From Sphingomonas bacterium (GTDB lineage Bacteria; Pseudomonadota; Alphaproteobacteria; Sphingomonadales; Sphingomonadaceae), in the NCBI RefSeq assembly GCF_028292945.1, contig NZ_JAQGLJ010000040.1, positions 1-64,000 of the forward strand: DNA of 64,000 bases, given 5' to 3'. The notes under the pieces are model-generated. The model made no database searches and was not told where the DNA came from. It saw only the letters and a list, made by a program, of their open reading frames with translations. The position numbers were made by a program, and so were the translations under genes. Positions 1 through 7,963 of this stretch are shown piece by piece; position 1 is the first letter of the stretch; each line of letters begins with the position of its first letter.

Positions 1-645
1 GAGAGCCTGCAGCACGTCGACCATACGATCTTCGAGATCGCCGAGACGCTTGCGCCCAAGGCCTATTCCAGCCGCGCGTTCATTCGCGAGATGGGCAAGT
101 ATCTGGTCGAGCATGGCAAGAAGGAGAACAGTCTCGTCAAGCTCGCCTATGAGCATGACGTGCCGATCTTCTGCCCGGCGTTCACCGATTCATCCGCGGG
201 GTTCGGACTCGTCAAGCATCAGGTCGATGCGATGAAGGCGGGCAAGCCGTACCTGACGATCGATTCAATCGCGGACTTCCGCGAACTGACCGACATCAAG
301 ATCGCGGCGGGCACGACGGGCCTGCTGATGATCGGCGGCGGCGTGCCCAAGAACTTCATCCAGGACACGGTCGTCTGCGCCGAGATCCTGGGGCATCACG
401 ATGTCGAGGTACATAAGTACGCGGTGCAGATCACCGTCGCCGATGTGCGCGACGGGGCGTGCTCGTCCTCGACGCTGCAGGAGGCGGCATCGTGGGGCAA
501 GGTCAATACCGGCATCGAGCAGATGGTGTTCGCCGAGGCGGGGTCGGTGATGCCGCTGCTGGCGTCGGATGCGTGGCACCGCGGGCTGTGGAAGGATCGC
601 GAGCCGCGGCGCTGGGCGAAGCTGTTTGCCGGGGTAGACGCGTAG
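1..645 (+). CDS. Deoxyhypusine synthase-like protein, 3' part
   Basis: The reading frame is open from the first base, so the start lies left of the window and 214 C-terminal residues are visible. The sequence resembles the deoxyhypusine synthase (DHS) family: a TTGLLMIGGGVPKNF segment of the NAD-binding fold, and near the end SWGKVNTGIEQ, whose lysine aligns with the catalytic Lys of DHS. Known of the family: bacteria lack eIF5A, and bacterial homologues make homospermidine or related long polyamines from spermidine/putrescine or agmatine-type substrates. The role here is therefore probably cytosolic polyamine synthesis rather than hypusine formation. The stop is followed after one base by the MAPEG gene, suggesting cotranscription. 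Exact substrate cannot be read from the fragment. Confidence 0.85.
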   Translation, partial: ESLQHVDHTIFEIAETLAPKAYSSRAFIREMGKYLVEHGKKENSLVKLAYEHDVPIFCPAFTDSSAGFGLVKHQVDAMKAGKPYLTIDSIADFRELTDIKIAAGTTGLLMIGGGVPKNFIQDTVVCAEILGHHDVEVHKYAVQITVADVRDGACSSSTLQEAASWGKVNTGIEQMVFAEAGSVMPLLASDAWHRGLWKDREPRRWAKLFAGVDA

Positions 646-646
646 G

Positions 647-1096
647 ATGAGCGCGATCGATCGCACGTTGCTGCAGCCCGCGATCGTCCTGGCGATCTGG
701 ACGCTGGTCATGCTGTTCTGGACGCTGGCCACACGGCTGCCGGCGATGCGCAGGGCTGGCGTGAACATGGGCGATCTGGTCGGCACCAAGCCAGCCGATG
801 CCGACCGCGCGCTGCCCGCCGGAACCCAGTGGAAGGCGCACAACTACATGCACCTGCTGGAGCAGCCGGTGCTGTTCTACGTCGTGGTGTTCGCGCTGGT
901 GCTGATGGGGGTAAACGACTTCGAGACGCGGCTGGTGGCGTGGGGCTATGTCACCTTCCGCATCCTGCATTCGATCTGGCAGGCGACCGTCAACCGGGTC
1001 CGGCCGCGCTTCTATCTGTTTGCGATCTCGACCGCGTTGCTGACCGGGCTGGCCGTGCGCGCGGCGCTGGCGGCGTGGGGTGTGGAGCCGTTCTGA
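647..1096 (+). CDS. MAPEG family membrane protein
   Basis: A 149-residue integral membrane protein with about four hydrophobic helices (roughly residues 9-30, 68-88, 93-112 and 122-143). It has the family pattern of a basic loop after helix 1 (RLPAMRRAGV) and a polar stretch rich in N/H/E (HNYMHLLEQP) that in MAPEG enzymes contributes to glutathione or lipid substrate binding. Eukaryotic MAPEG members are microsomal glutathione transferases and leukotriene/prostaglandin synthases; bacterial members are mostly uncharacterised. It starts one base after the preceding stop, and its own stop overlaps the next ATG (TGATG), so the three genes look like one transcription unit. Substrate unknown. Confidence 0.85.
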   Translation: MSAIDRTLLQPAIVLAIWTLVMLFWTLATRLPAMRRAGVNMGDLVGTKPADADRALPAGTQWKAHNYMHLLEQPVLFYVVVFALVLMGVNDFETRLVAWGYVTFRILHSIWQATVNRVRPRFYLFAISTALLTGLAVRAALAAWGVEPF

Positions 1097-1281
1097 TGGC
1101 GAAGGACGGCGCGTTCGAACGGCATCGCCAGCCCTGGACGACCGACGAGATCCAGAAGCTGCACCAGCTCGCCAAAAAGGGCATGGCGCTGAAGGCGATC
1201 GCCAAGGCGATGACGCGGTCGGAGGAGTCGATCAAGGAACGCGCCAAGGCGGACGGGCTGGCGATCACGAAATTGCGCTAA
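1096..1281 (+). CDS. Small SANT/Myb-like or helix-turn-helix protein
   Basis: A 61-residue basic protein. From about residue 13 it reads WTTDEIQKLHQLAKKG, then a predicted second helix (ALKAIAKAMTRS) and a third (EESIKERAKADGL). This is the tri-helical layout of SANT/Myb-like or homeodomain-like DNA-binding modules: tryptophan at the first helix, and the recognition helix around SEESIKERA. Such short proteins occur widely in sphingomonads and rhizobia without assigned function. The ATG shares its A with the stop of the MAPEG gene, indicating translational coupling. DNA binding is an inference from the helix pattern only. Confidence 0.7.
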   Translation: MAKDGAFERHRQPWTTDEIQKLHQLAKKGMALKAIAKAMTRSEESIKERAKADGLAITKLR

Positions 1282-1303
1282 AATCTGGCACGAGTCCCCG
1301 CAT

Positions 1304-1404
1304 CTTCCTTCCCGGGAAAGCCGGGGTCCAGTTGCGGATAGCCGACGATGCGTATGGCATTTATCCAGCGCGGCTGACTGCGCCCCGGCTTCCGCCGGGG
1401 AAGC
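1304..1404. repeat. Dispersed palindromic repeat, family A copy 1
   Basis: Imperfect inverted repeat of about 100 bp in the gap between convergent genes. The left arm contains CCCGGGAAAGCCGGGGTCCAG and the right arm GCCCCGGCTTCCGCCGGGG, so each half is itself a short GGAAGCCGGGG-type palindrome and the halves face one another. Related copies lie at 4794-4884, 37479-37551 and 48957-49025. The position between convergent genes would suit a bidirectional terminator or a REP-like mobile palindrome; no poly-T tract is present. Confidence 0.7.
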
Positions 1405-1428
1405 AGTGACGTTTCAGTCCGAGCGATA

Positions 1429-3312
1429 CTAACCAAACAGCCGCTTAAGGCTCTTCTCCAGCATCAGGAACTGCCACAGCGTGCGACCGTGTTCGGCGCG
1501 GCCGGTGCGGTGGTCTTCGGCGAGGCGGCCGAGCGCGGCGAGATCGAACCAGCCGGTGTCCGCGAGCGTCTTCGATCGCGCCAGCGCGGCGGCCTCGGGG
1601 GCGAGACGGTCGCGGAACCAGGCGCTGACCGGGGTGACGAAGCCCATCTTGGGCCGGTACAGCACCTCGCGCGGCAGATAGGGCTCGAGCGCGCGCTTGA
1701 GCAGCCATTTGCCCTGCCCGCCGCGCACCCGCATCCTGGCGGGAATCGTCGCGGCGAACTCGACCAGGCGGTGATCGAGCAGCGGCTCGCGCGCCTCCAG
1801 CCCCACGGCCATGCTGGTGCGATCGACCTTGGTCAGCATCCCGCCGGGCAGCCAGCGCGTCAGATCGGCGTACTGCGCGCGGTCGAGCGGCTCGCGCGCT
1901 GGCGCGGCGCGCATCGCCGCGATCCAGGCGTCCTCCGCGCGATAGCCGCCAAGCTCGCGGCGCGCGTCGGCGGAAAGCAGCGTGCGGCGAACCTCGGGCG
2001 TGGTGACGCCGACGGCGCGCGCATATGCCTCGTCACCATCGGCGGCGAGCGAGAGCAGCGTCGTCTTGGCCCGCAGGGGGCGTGGCGCCCAGTCCGCCTT
2101 TGGATAGATCGCACCCAGCATCCCGGCGCCGCGCCGCAACGCGGCGGGCATGAAGCCTCGCACGCGCTCTTCGGCATGCTGAAACCGCTGGCGGCGATAA
2201 CCCGCAAACGCCTCGTCCGCGCCGTCGCCGGACAGCGCCACCGTCACCGTCTCGCGCGCGAGCGCGGACACCTGATAGGTAGCGAGCGCGCTGGCGTCGG
2301 CGAACGGCTCGTCGAACGCCGCCACCAGCGTATCGAGCAGGTGGAGGTCGTCGGGACTGACGACCTGTTCGCGATGGTCGGTATGGAAGCGTTGCGCGAC
2401 CAGATCGGCATAGCCGCGCTCGTCATGGCCGCGCTCGTCGAAGCCGATCGTGCAGGTCTTGACCGCGCGCTGCGACGCCTCGGCCATCAGCGCCACGACG
2501 GCGGAGCTGTCGACCCCGCCCGACAGGAACGCGCCCAGCGGCACGTCGGCGACGAGGCGACTGCGGACGGCGGTACGCAGATGGTCGACCAGTTCGGCGG
2601 CGAGATCGTCGGCCGAGCCGCGCGCACGCTCGGCGAACGAGACCTGCCACCAGCGGCGCGGCTCGGGGACCGGGCGCCCACGTTCGAGCAGCAGGAAATG
2701 GCCGGCCGGCAGCTTGCGCACGCCGGCGACAATGCAGCTGTCGTCGGGCACATAGCCCCAGGCGAGATAGTCCTCGACCGCGCGCAAATCGGGTGCGCGA
2801 CGCACGAGCGGGTGGGCGAGCAGGCCCTTCAACTCGGACGCGAAGGCGACACTGCCATCGGCCAGCTCGGCATAGTGAAGCGGCTTCACCCCCAGCCGGT
2901 CGCGCGCCAGGAACAGCGACTGCGCGTCCGCATCGTGCAGCGCGAACGCAAACATGCCATTCAGGCGATCGAGCAGCCCCGGCCCCCACGCCCGCCAGCC
3001 GTGCAGCAACACCTCCGTGTCGCCCTGCGTACGGAAGCGCGCGCCCTGCCCCTCCAGCTCGCTGCGCAACTCGGCGAAATTATAGATCTCGCCATTATAG
3101 GTGACGGTGAGCGCGCCGTCCCCCATCGGCTGCGGCGAGCCGGCCACGTCGATGATCGACAGTCGGCGATGGCCCAGCCCGACGCCGGGCGCGGTCCATA
3201 CGCCCTCCCCGTCCGGCCCGCGATGCGCGAGCGCGTCGATCATGCGATGGATGCGCAGCGGCTCGACCGGCTTGGGGGTGCCGGGGTGAAACAGCCCGGC
3301 AATGCCGCACAT
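1429..3312 (-). CDS. XrtA/PEP-CTERM system amidotransferase (asparagine synthase-like)
   Basis: A 627-residue protein starting MCGIAGLF, so Cys2 is the N-terminal nucleophile of a class II glutamine amidotransferase domain (about 1-210). A C-terminal asparagine-synthase domain follows, with the PP-loop SGGVDSS near residue 260. This is the layout of the exosortase A-linked amidotransferase family, thought to amidate a sugar or other building block of the exopolysaccharide rather than make free asparagine. The start is fixed by the need for Cys2; an upstream in-frame GTG would add 13 basic residues and bury the nucleophile. It begins one base after the xrtA stop and is the last gene of the operon. 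Confidence 0.93.
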   Translation of the reverse strand: MCGIAGLFHPGTPKPVEPLRIHRMIDALAHRGPDGEGVWTAPGVGLGHRRLSIIDVAGSPQPMGDGALTVTYNGEIYNFAELRSELEGQGARFRTQGDTEVLLHGWRAWGPGLLDRLNGMFAFALHDADAQSLFLARDRLGVKPLHYAELADGSVAFASELKGLLAHPLVRRAPDLRAVEDYLAWGYVPDDSCIVAGVRKLPAGHFLLLERGRPVPEPRRWWQVSFAERARGSADDLAAELVDHLRTAVRSRLVADVPLGAFLSGGVDSSAVVALMAEASQRAVKTCTIGFDERGHDERGYADLVAQRFHTDHREQVVSPDDLHLLDTLVAAFDEPFADASALATYQVSALARETVTVALSGDGADEAFAGYRRQRFQHAEERVRGFMPAALRRGAGMLGAIYPKADWAPRPLRAKTTLLSLAADGDEAYARAVGVTTPEVRRTLLSADARRELGGYRAEDAWIAAMRAAPAREPLDRAQYADLTRWLPGGMLTKVDRTSMAVGLEAREPLLDHRLVEFAATIPARMRVRGGQGKWLLKRALEPYLPREVLYRPKMGFVTPVSAWFRDRLAPEAAALARSKTLADTGWFDLAALGRLAEDHRTGRAEHGRTLWQFLMLEKSLKRLFG

Positions 3313-3313
3313 G

Positions 3314-4894
3314 CTACAGACCCGCCGCGCGCGGCAGCGGCCCGAGCGCATGGCGGAAGCGCGCTATTGTCGCGGCGGCGTCACGGCCGGGCGTCACCTC
3401 GGCGGAAAGGTGGACGACGAGCGCGCGATTGGAGCGGCCGAGCAGGCGTGCTTGCGCGGTGTGGCGCTTCACTTGCAGAGGACTGGCGGCATCGACATCG
3501 CCGACGCGATACCAGCTTGCGACCACGCGCTCCACTGGTCCGGGTGCGGTAATGCGCATGGCCCGGCCGCCGGCGATCGGGGGCAGATCGGCGACGCGCA
3601 ACCAGCGATCCGCCTCGCGCAGCACGCCCGTGCCGAAGGAGACGAGTTCCGCGCCCTCGCGTTGGCGGGCGAAGACGGCAACGCCGACATCGACGGCATT
3701 GCCGCGGGCATCGACATAGCGGCCGAACAGCGTGTGATCGGCACCGGGATGGTGCGGCTGCCACGGCGCGGTCGTGGAGATCGGCGCCCTGGTCCAGCCC
3801 GGCAGTTCGGGCAGCGAGAGTTGCGGCGGCAGCGGCGCGGCACGATTGGCGGCGGCGCTCCAGCTGGGGAAGATCGTGGCGGTCGCGAGTACCAGAAGAA
3901 CCGCGACGGCGAGCGGCACTGTGCGCGCGACCGGGGCTTGCAAGCGGTCGGGATCGAACGCGGGCGCGTCGGGGGCACGGTCGAACCAGCGCCACGCCGC
4001 GGCCAGCAGGCCCGCCATGACGACGGCGAAGAACAGCCAGCCATAGACGATGTGGTCCGCCCCCGTCGCCGCTTCCAGCGAGGTCAGATGCGCGGCGTAG
4101 ATCGTCCCGAACGCACGCACGCCGTTGGCGATGACCGGTACGACGACGCATGCGGCGAGGAACACCGCGCGTCGCCGCCAGCGGGTGAAGCACAGGTTTG
4201 CGACCAGCACGCCGAACGCCAGCATCGCGAGCACGAACTTGCTGCCGGAGCAGGCCTCCGCGACCTCGAACCAATAACGCCCGGCGTGGATCAGCACGCC
4301 GTCGACCTGCGCCGGCACGCCGACCAGATCGAGCAGCGGCATGACGATGGCGACGGTGACCTGCTGCAGCGGCGGTTCCAGCTCCTCGCCGAACGGCACG
4401 AGAAACCCCGCATAGGCGAGCGGAAAGGTCAGACCGCGCGCGACCTGGGGGCCCAACAGCGTCACGGCCGCGCCGATCAGCATCGCCACCAGCCCGGCCT
4501 GACGCAGCACGGCCGCGGACGCCGCGTCACCGAGCAGCCAGCCGAACCCGCCCGCCGCGACGACGGCAAGTCCCGGCCACCAGGCAACCGGGCGGAGCTG
4601 TGCCAGCTCGGCGCGGCGCTGCCACACCAGCCAGGCGATGACCGGCGGGATGAAGATGCAATGGCCGTAGGTGGTCGATGTCCACCAGATGCGCGCCATG
4701 TCGCCCAGGTCGGTGCGGAAGAGGATGAGGAGCGCGGCGGCGGTGAGTGTGAGGGCGATGAGGTGCGGTTGCCAGGGTCGCGCGGCGATCCATTCCCTTC
4801 CCCGGCGAAAGCCGGGGCCAAGTGTCGGCGCACCGCGCCGCCTTTTCTTCTTGGCTGGACCCCGGCTTTCGCGCGGGAGGGGCAGGTCTATCAC
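3314..4894 (-). CDS. xrtA: Exosortase A fused to EpsI-type domain
   Basis: A 526-residue multi-spanning inner-membrane protein. Exosortases are transpeptidase-like enzymes that cleave the PEP-CTERM signal of exported proteins. The invariant triad is visible: Cys215 in VAEACSG, Arg260 in ANGVRAFG and His281 in GADHIVYG. Residues from about 310 form the periplasmic EpsI-like C-terminal domain (PGWTRAPIS, then WYRVGD). The GTG start overlaps the upstream TGA as GTGA. Residues 3-32 are unusual: they are basic and Pro/Gly-rich and are encoded by a family A dispersed repeat, while the first hydrophobic helix starts only near residue 44. Family members normally lack this extension. Activity looks intact; no PEP-CTERM substrate gene is visible in the window. 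Confidence 0.93.
   Translation of the reverse strand: MIDLPLPRESRGPAKKKRRRGAPTLGPGFRRGREWIAARPWQPHLIALTLTAAALLILFRTDLGDMARIWWTSTTYGHCIFIPPVIAWLVWQRRAELAQLRPVAWWPGLAVVAAGGFGWLLGDAASAAVLRQAGLVAMLIGAAVTLLGPQVARGLTFPLAYAGFLVPFGEELEPPLQQVTVAIVMPLLDLVGVPAQVDGVLIHAGRYWFEVAEACSGSKFVLAMLAFGVLVANLCFTRWRRRAVFLAACVVVPVIANGVRAFGTIYAAHLTSLEAATGADHIVYGWLFFAVVMAGLLAAAWRWFDRAPDAPAFDPDRLQAPVARTVPLAVAVLLVLATATIFPSWSAAANRAAPLPPQLSLPELPGWTRAPISTTAPWQPHHPGADHTLFGRYVDARGNAVDVGVAVFARQREGAELVSFGTGVLREADRWLRVADLPPIAGGRAMRITAPGPVERVVASWYRVGDVDAASPLQVKRHTAQARLLGRSNRALVVHLSAEVTPGRDAAATIARFRHALGPLPRAAGL
4794..4884. repeat. Family A palindromic repeat inside the xrtA 5' coding region
   Basis: Inverted halves CCCCGGCGAAAGCCGGGG and ACCCCGGCTTTCGCGCGGG flank a short centre. 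It matches the intergenic copy at 1304-1404 but here lies within the first 35 codons of xrtA and is read through in frame, without a stop, on the minus strand. Confidence 0.7.
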
Positions 4895-6063
4895 GCCGCC
4901 ACCCGCTCCGCAGGCAGCCCGAGCAGCGCGTCCAGCGGCTGCAGGCGCGCGCGCCAGTCATACCGGGCGATCACCTGCGCGCGGGCAGCCCCACCCTGCC
5001 CCGCACCGTCCAGCGCCGCGCAGACCTGTTCGATCCAGTCTTCCGCCCCGTCGGCGACCGCGATCGTGCCGGCATGGTCGATCCCCTCCGCAGCACCTGG
5101 CGAGGCGATCACCGGGCGCGCCATCGCCATCGCCTCCAGCACCTTGTTCTGGATGCCGCGAGCCAGCTGGAGCGGCGCGACGCAGACCTGCGCCGCCGCC
5201 AGCCAGCCGCGCACATCGGGCACCGCGCCGGTGACGAGGACGCCGGGCAGTTTGGCCAGCGCGTGGACCGCGGGCGTCGGCGCGCGGCCGACGATCGCGA
5301 ACCGCGCCGCCGGGCGTCGGGCGCGGACGGCGGGCAGCACTTCGCGCGCGAAGAGGGTCACCGCGTCCACATTGGGCTGATAGTCCATCTGCCCGGTGAA
5401 CACGATCAGCTGCCCCGCCCGGTCGACAGTCTCGAAGCTCGCGGCGGGATCGAAGAAGCGGGCATCGATGCCGTTCTCGACCACCTCGATCCGGCCGGAG
5501 CCGCCCGTCGAACGAAACAGCGCCGCCTCGCTGGCGGTGACGAACAGGCTGGCGGTCACCCGCGCGGCGACTGCGCACTCGAAGCGGCCGAGCAGCCGTG
5601 CCTCGCGGCGGAGCAGCGGGCGCAATGGCAGCGCGGCAGTGGCCGCCTGTTGCGCGAACTTGGCCGAGTCCACGTCGCAGAAGTCCATCACCGCAGGCGT
5701 GCGCGCGGGCAGATACTGCGCCATCTGACCGGAGAAGCAGTAGGTCGCGTCCGTGCGCGGCGCGGCGGCCATGGCGGCGTGCATCGCGGGGTGATCGAAC
5801 GCAGTCAGCGATACGGGCAACCCACTCGCCAGCGCCTCCAGCGTCGCGCGGACCCGGCCCTTGCGGCGGGGCACGATCGTGCAGCTGGCGATGAGCTCGC
5901 GCAGGTGGGGGTGCGCCTGACAGTCGGCCGGATCGTCGGCGAAGGCGACCAGATGCACGCGCGCGCGTGCCGCGAGGTAACGGAGCACTTGGTAGCTGCG
6001 GATCTTGTCGCCGCGATCGGGCGGGTATGGAACGCGATGGGCGAGAAACAGGATGTCCCTCAC
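4891..6063 (-). CDS. XrtA-associated glycosyltransferase, GT4-like
   Basis: A 390-residue cytosolic/peripheral glycosyltransferase. The N-terminus, ILFLAHRVPYPPDRGDKIRS, is the signature of the exosortase A-linked glycosyltransferase family. The C-terminal half has a GT-B fold (IVFTGQMDYQPNVDAV, then PVIASPGAAEGI in the nucleotide-sugar site). It transfers a sugar during synthesis of the exopolysaccharide repeat unit; donor and acceptor are unknown. The start chosen is a GTG overlapping the FemAB stop (GTGA). A longer frame extends upstream but is antisense-like shadow sequence within femAB. Its TGA overlaps the xrtA GTG, so translation is probably coupled. Confidence 0.9.
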   Translation of the reverse strand: MRDILFLAHRVPYPPDRGDKIRSYQVLRYLAARARVHLVAFADDPADCQAHPHLRELIASCTIVPRRKGRVRATLEALASGLPVSLTAFDHPAMHAAMAAAPRTDATYCFSGQMAQYLPARTPAVMDFCDVDSAKFAQQAATAALPLRPLLRREARLLGRFECAVAARVTASLFVTASEAALFRSTGGSGRIEVVENGIDARFFDPAASFETVDRAGQLIVFTGQMDYQPNVDAVTLFAREVLPAVRARRPAARFAIVGRAPTPAVHALAKLPGVLVTGAVPDVRGWLAAAQVCVAPLQLARGIQNKVLEAMAMARPVIASPGAAEGIDHAGTIAVADGAEDWIEQVCAALDGAGQGGAARAQVIARYDWRARLQPLDALLGLPAERVAA

Positions 6064-7106
6064 CCCAGCCCCCGCGCGATCGGTGGCCCAAGCAGATTGG
6101 CGACCGGCAGCGGCAGGCGCTTCCAGGTCCGCACCATCAGCGCGTATTTCGGGTTGAGGGGGTTGATCTCGCGCTTCGGACCGACGCTTCTGCTCCAGTA
6201 GGTCAGCGGCTCGGGGGTGAAACCCCAGTTCTTCTTGAACGCCGCCGGCCCGGTGCCTGCCTTGGACCGGCCGAAGTCGAACCGCGTGCAGCCGCGTCCG
6301 CGCGCGTGGCTCATCAGCGCAAAGTACATCCGCTCGTTGGCGCGCAGGCCGCGCGCCGCCTCGGTGCCGCCCCCCCAATAGGGATAGACGGTGCCGTTGA
6401 GGTAGAGGCTGAGCACGCTGGCGACCGGCTGGCCGGCGTGCCGCACGGTCAGGATGTCGGCGTCGAGCTGGTCGAGGACGGCGCGGAACAGCTTGGCGGG
6501 AAAGACCGGCGTGCCGAGGTTGCGGACCGACTCGGCGTAGATGCGGTAGTGTTCGCCCAACGCGGGCGCGTCGCTACCGATCGCGATCTCCCCATCGTTG
6601 CCGAGCGCGCGGCGGACCTCGGCGCGCTGCTTGCGCGGGACGGCGAGGAGCTCGGCGTCGTCGCTAGCGGCGAGCGCGCGGGTGAACCCGACATAGGTGG
6701 TTTGGTCCGATGCCCAGCCCGCCGGTCCTGTCCCCCCGCGCAGCTCGACAGAAGGGCAGCCGAGCCGTTGCGCCAGGTCCCACGCTCCAGCGGCGAGTTC
6801 CTCCGTCGCGTCGCCCAGCACGCCGCCGCCGACGCCGAATCCGGCGGAGACCAGCGCGCGGCCGACCAGGGGCGAGCGCATCTCCGTCAGGGGAAGGACC
6901 CCGGCAATGCCCCCGCTCGCGCGCTCGGCAACGAGGTAGCGCGCGCGTTGACCGCAGCCGGTCGCGACGGCGCGGCTCCAGCCGGCGAGGTGAAAGGGGG
7001 TGGCGTGCGGGTGCGCGCGGACGAAGCGGTCGAGGCGTGACGCTTCGTTTGCGTCGCGCAGGTCGGCCTCGCGGATGCCGATCAGGGTGGAGGGCTGGAA
7101 GGTCAC
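6060..7106 (-). CDS. XrtA-associated FemAB/GNAT-fold protein
   Basis: A 348-residue protein of the FemAB-like acyl/aminoacyl-transferase superfamily found in exosortase A loci. Two GNAT-like halves are discernible: TPFHLAGWSRAV near residue 36, and a C-terminal portion with YLNGTVYPYWGGGTEAARGL and FDFGRSKAGTG, which are typical of FemAB/PEP-CTERM members. It is presumed to attach an amino acid or acyl group to the polysaccharide or its lipid-linked intermediate in the cytosol. It starts with GTG overlapping the TGA of the deacetylase gene and ends overlapping the GTG of the glycosyltransferase, so it sits in a chain of coupled genes. The actual acceptor is unknown. Confidence 0.9.
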   Translation of the reverse strand: MTFQPSTLIGIREADLRDANEASRLDRFVRAHPHATPFHLAGWSRAVATGCGQRARYLVAERASGGIAGVLPLTEMRSPLVGRALVSAGFGVGGGVLGDATEELAAGAWDLAQRLGCPSVELRGGTGPAGWASDQTTYVGFTRALAASDDAELLAVPRKQRAEVRRALGNDGEIAIGSDAPALGEHYRIYAESVRNLGTPVFPAKLFRAVLDQLDADILTVRHAGQPVASVLSLYLNGTVYPYWGGGTEAARGLRANERMYFALMSHARGRGCTRFDFGRSKAGTGPAAFKKNWGFTPEPLTYWSRSVGPKREINPLNPKYALMVRTWKRLPLPVANLLGPPIARGLG

Positions 7107-7963
7107 GCGGCCATTCTGTGCGTTGCGCCGGGCGGCGCGAGTGCGTCCACCACCGCATCCACCCTGCCCCAGTCGTGGCGTGCGATCAGGCCACGCAGTT
7201 TGCCGGCCATTGCGCCCAGCCGGCTATAATGGCGCAGGCGCGACCGCAGCGGCGCGTTGGCGACGCGCGGCTGGTCGGGGTCGATCTCCCATGGGTGAAA
7301 GTAGAAGACGGCGGGCTGCCCCTCCGCATTGACCTGACGCACCGCGAAGTCGGTCAGCGCGGCGGGGAGCAGGCGAAAGAAGCCGCCGCCGGTCGCGACC
7401 CGACGCGAGCCGATCTGTGCGACGGTCACCGGCAATTCGACCAGCGCCGCGTCGGCGAGCGGGCGAAAGGCATAGCGGGGCGCTTCGGGCCAGCCATAAT
7501 GGTCGTGGCGCAGCGGTGCCACGCTGGACGAGTAGCGATAGCCCGCCTCGGCCAGCTCCGCGAACGCCCATGGGGTGCGCGTGTCGATCGAGAAGCTCGG
7601 CGCGCGATAGCCGCTGATCGCGACGCCACCCGCGTCCTCCAGCGCGCCGCGCGCACGGACGAGGTCGGCGCGGAATTCGGGCGCGGTCATGGTGAATACG
7701 CGCTGGTGATCCCAGCCATGGCTGGCGAGCTCGTGTCCCGCCGCGACGATGCGGCGGATCAGCGCCGGATACCGCTGCGCCACCCAGCCCAGCGTGAAGA
7801 AGGTCCCCTTTGCCCCGCTCTCCGCGAACAGCGCCAGCACAGCATCGGTGTTGCGCTCGACCCCGGGCGACAGGCTGTCCCAGTCGGCCTTGTCGATGAC
7901 GCGCTCGAACGCGCCGACCTGGAACCAGTCTTCGACGTCGACGGACAGGCCGTTACGCGGCAC
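7103..7963 (-). CDS. XrtA-associated polysaccharide deacetylase
   Basis: A 286-residue NodB-type deacetylase. SVDVEDWF near the N-terminus carries the metal-binding aspartates, GTFFTLGWVA and HELASHGWDHQ supply the His motif, and GYRAPSF the catalytic-arginine motif. The C-terminal FYFHPWEIDPDQPR is characteristic of the exosortase A-linked subfamily. It probably removes N-acetyl groups from the exopolysaccharide. I take the GTG of VPRNGLSVDVE as start. It lies 11 nt inside the ATPase gene, and the preceding in-frame residues are antisense-like and do not resemble the family. No signal peptide is evident. The 3' end overlaps femAB by 4 nt. Confidence 0.92.
   Translation of the reverse strand: MPRNGLSVDVEDWFQVGAFERVIDKADWDSLSPGVERNTDAVLALFAESGAKGTFFTLGWVAQRYPALIRRIVAAGHELASHGWDHQRVFTMTAPEFRADLVRARGALEDAGGVAISGYRAPSFSIDTRTPWAFAELAEAGYRYSSSVAPLRHDHYGWPEAPRYAFRPLADAALVELPVTVAQIGSRRVATGGGFFRLLPAALTDFAVRQVNAEGQPAVFYFHPWEIDPDQPRVANAPLRSRLRHYSRLGAMAGKLRGLIARHDWGRVDAVVDALAPPGATHRMAA

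Noticed and set aside
3489-3552. Very long plus-strand frame (1489-3552) opposite the amidotransferase gene
   Set aside because: High-GC antisense shadow: Arg/Ala/Gly/His-rich without motifs, while the opposite strand has complete family motifs.
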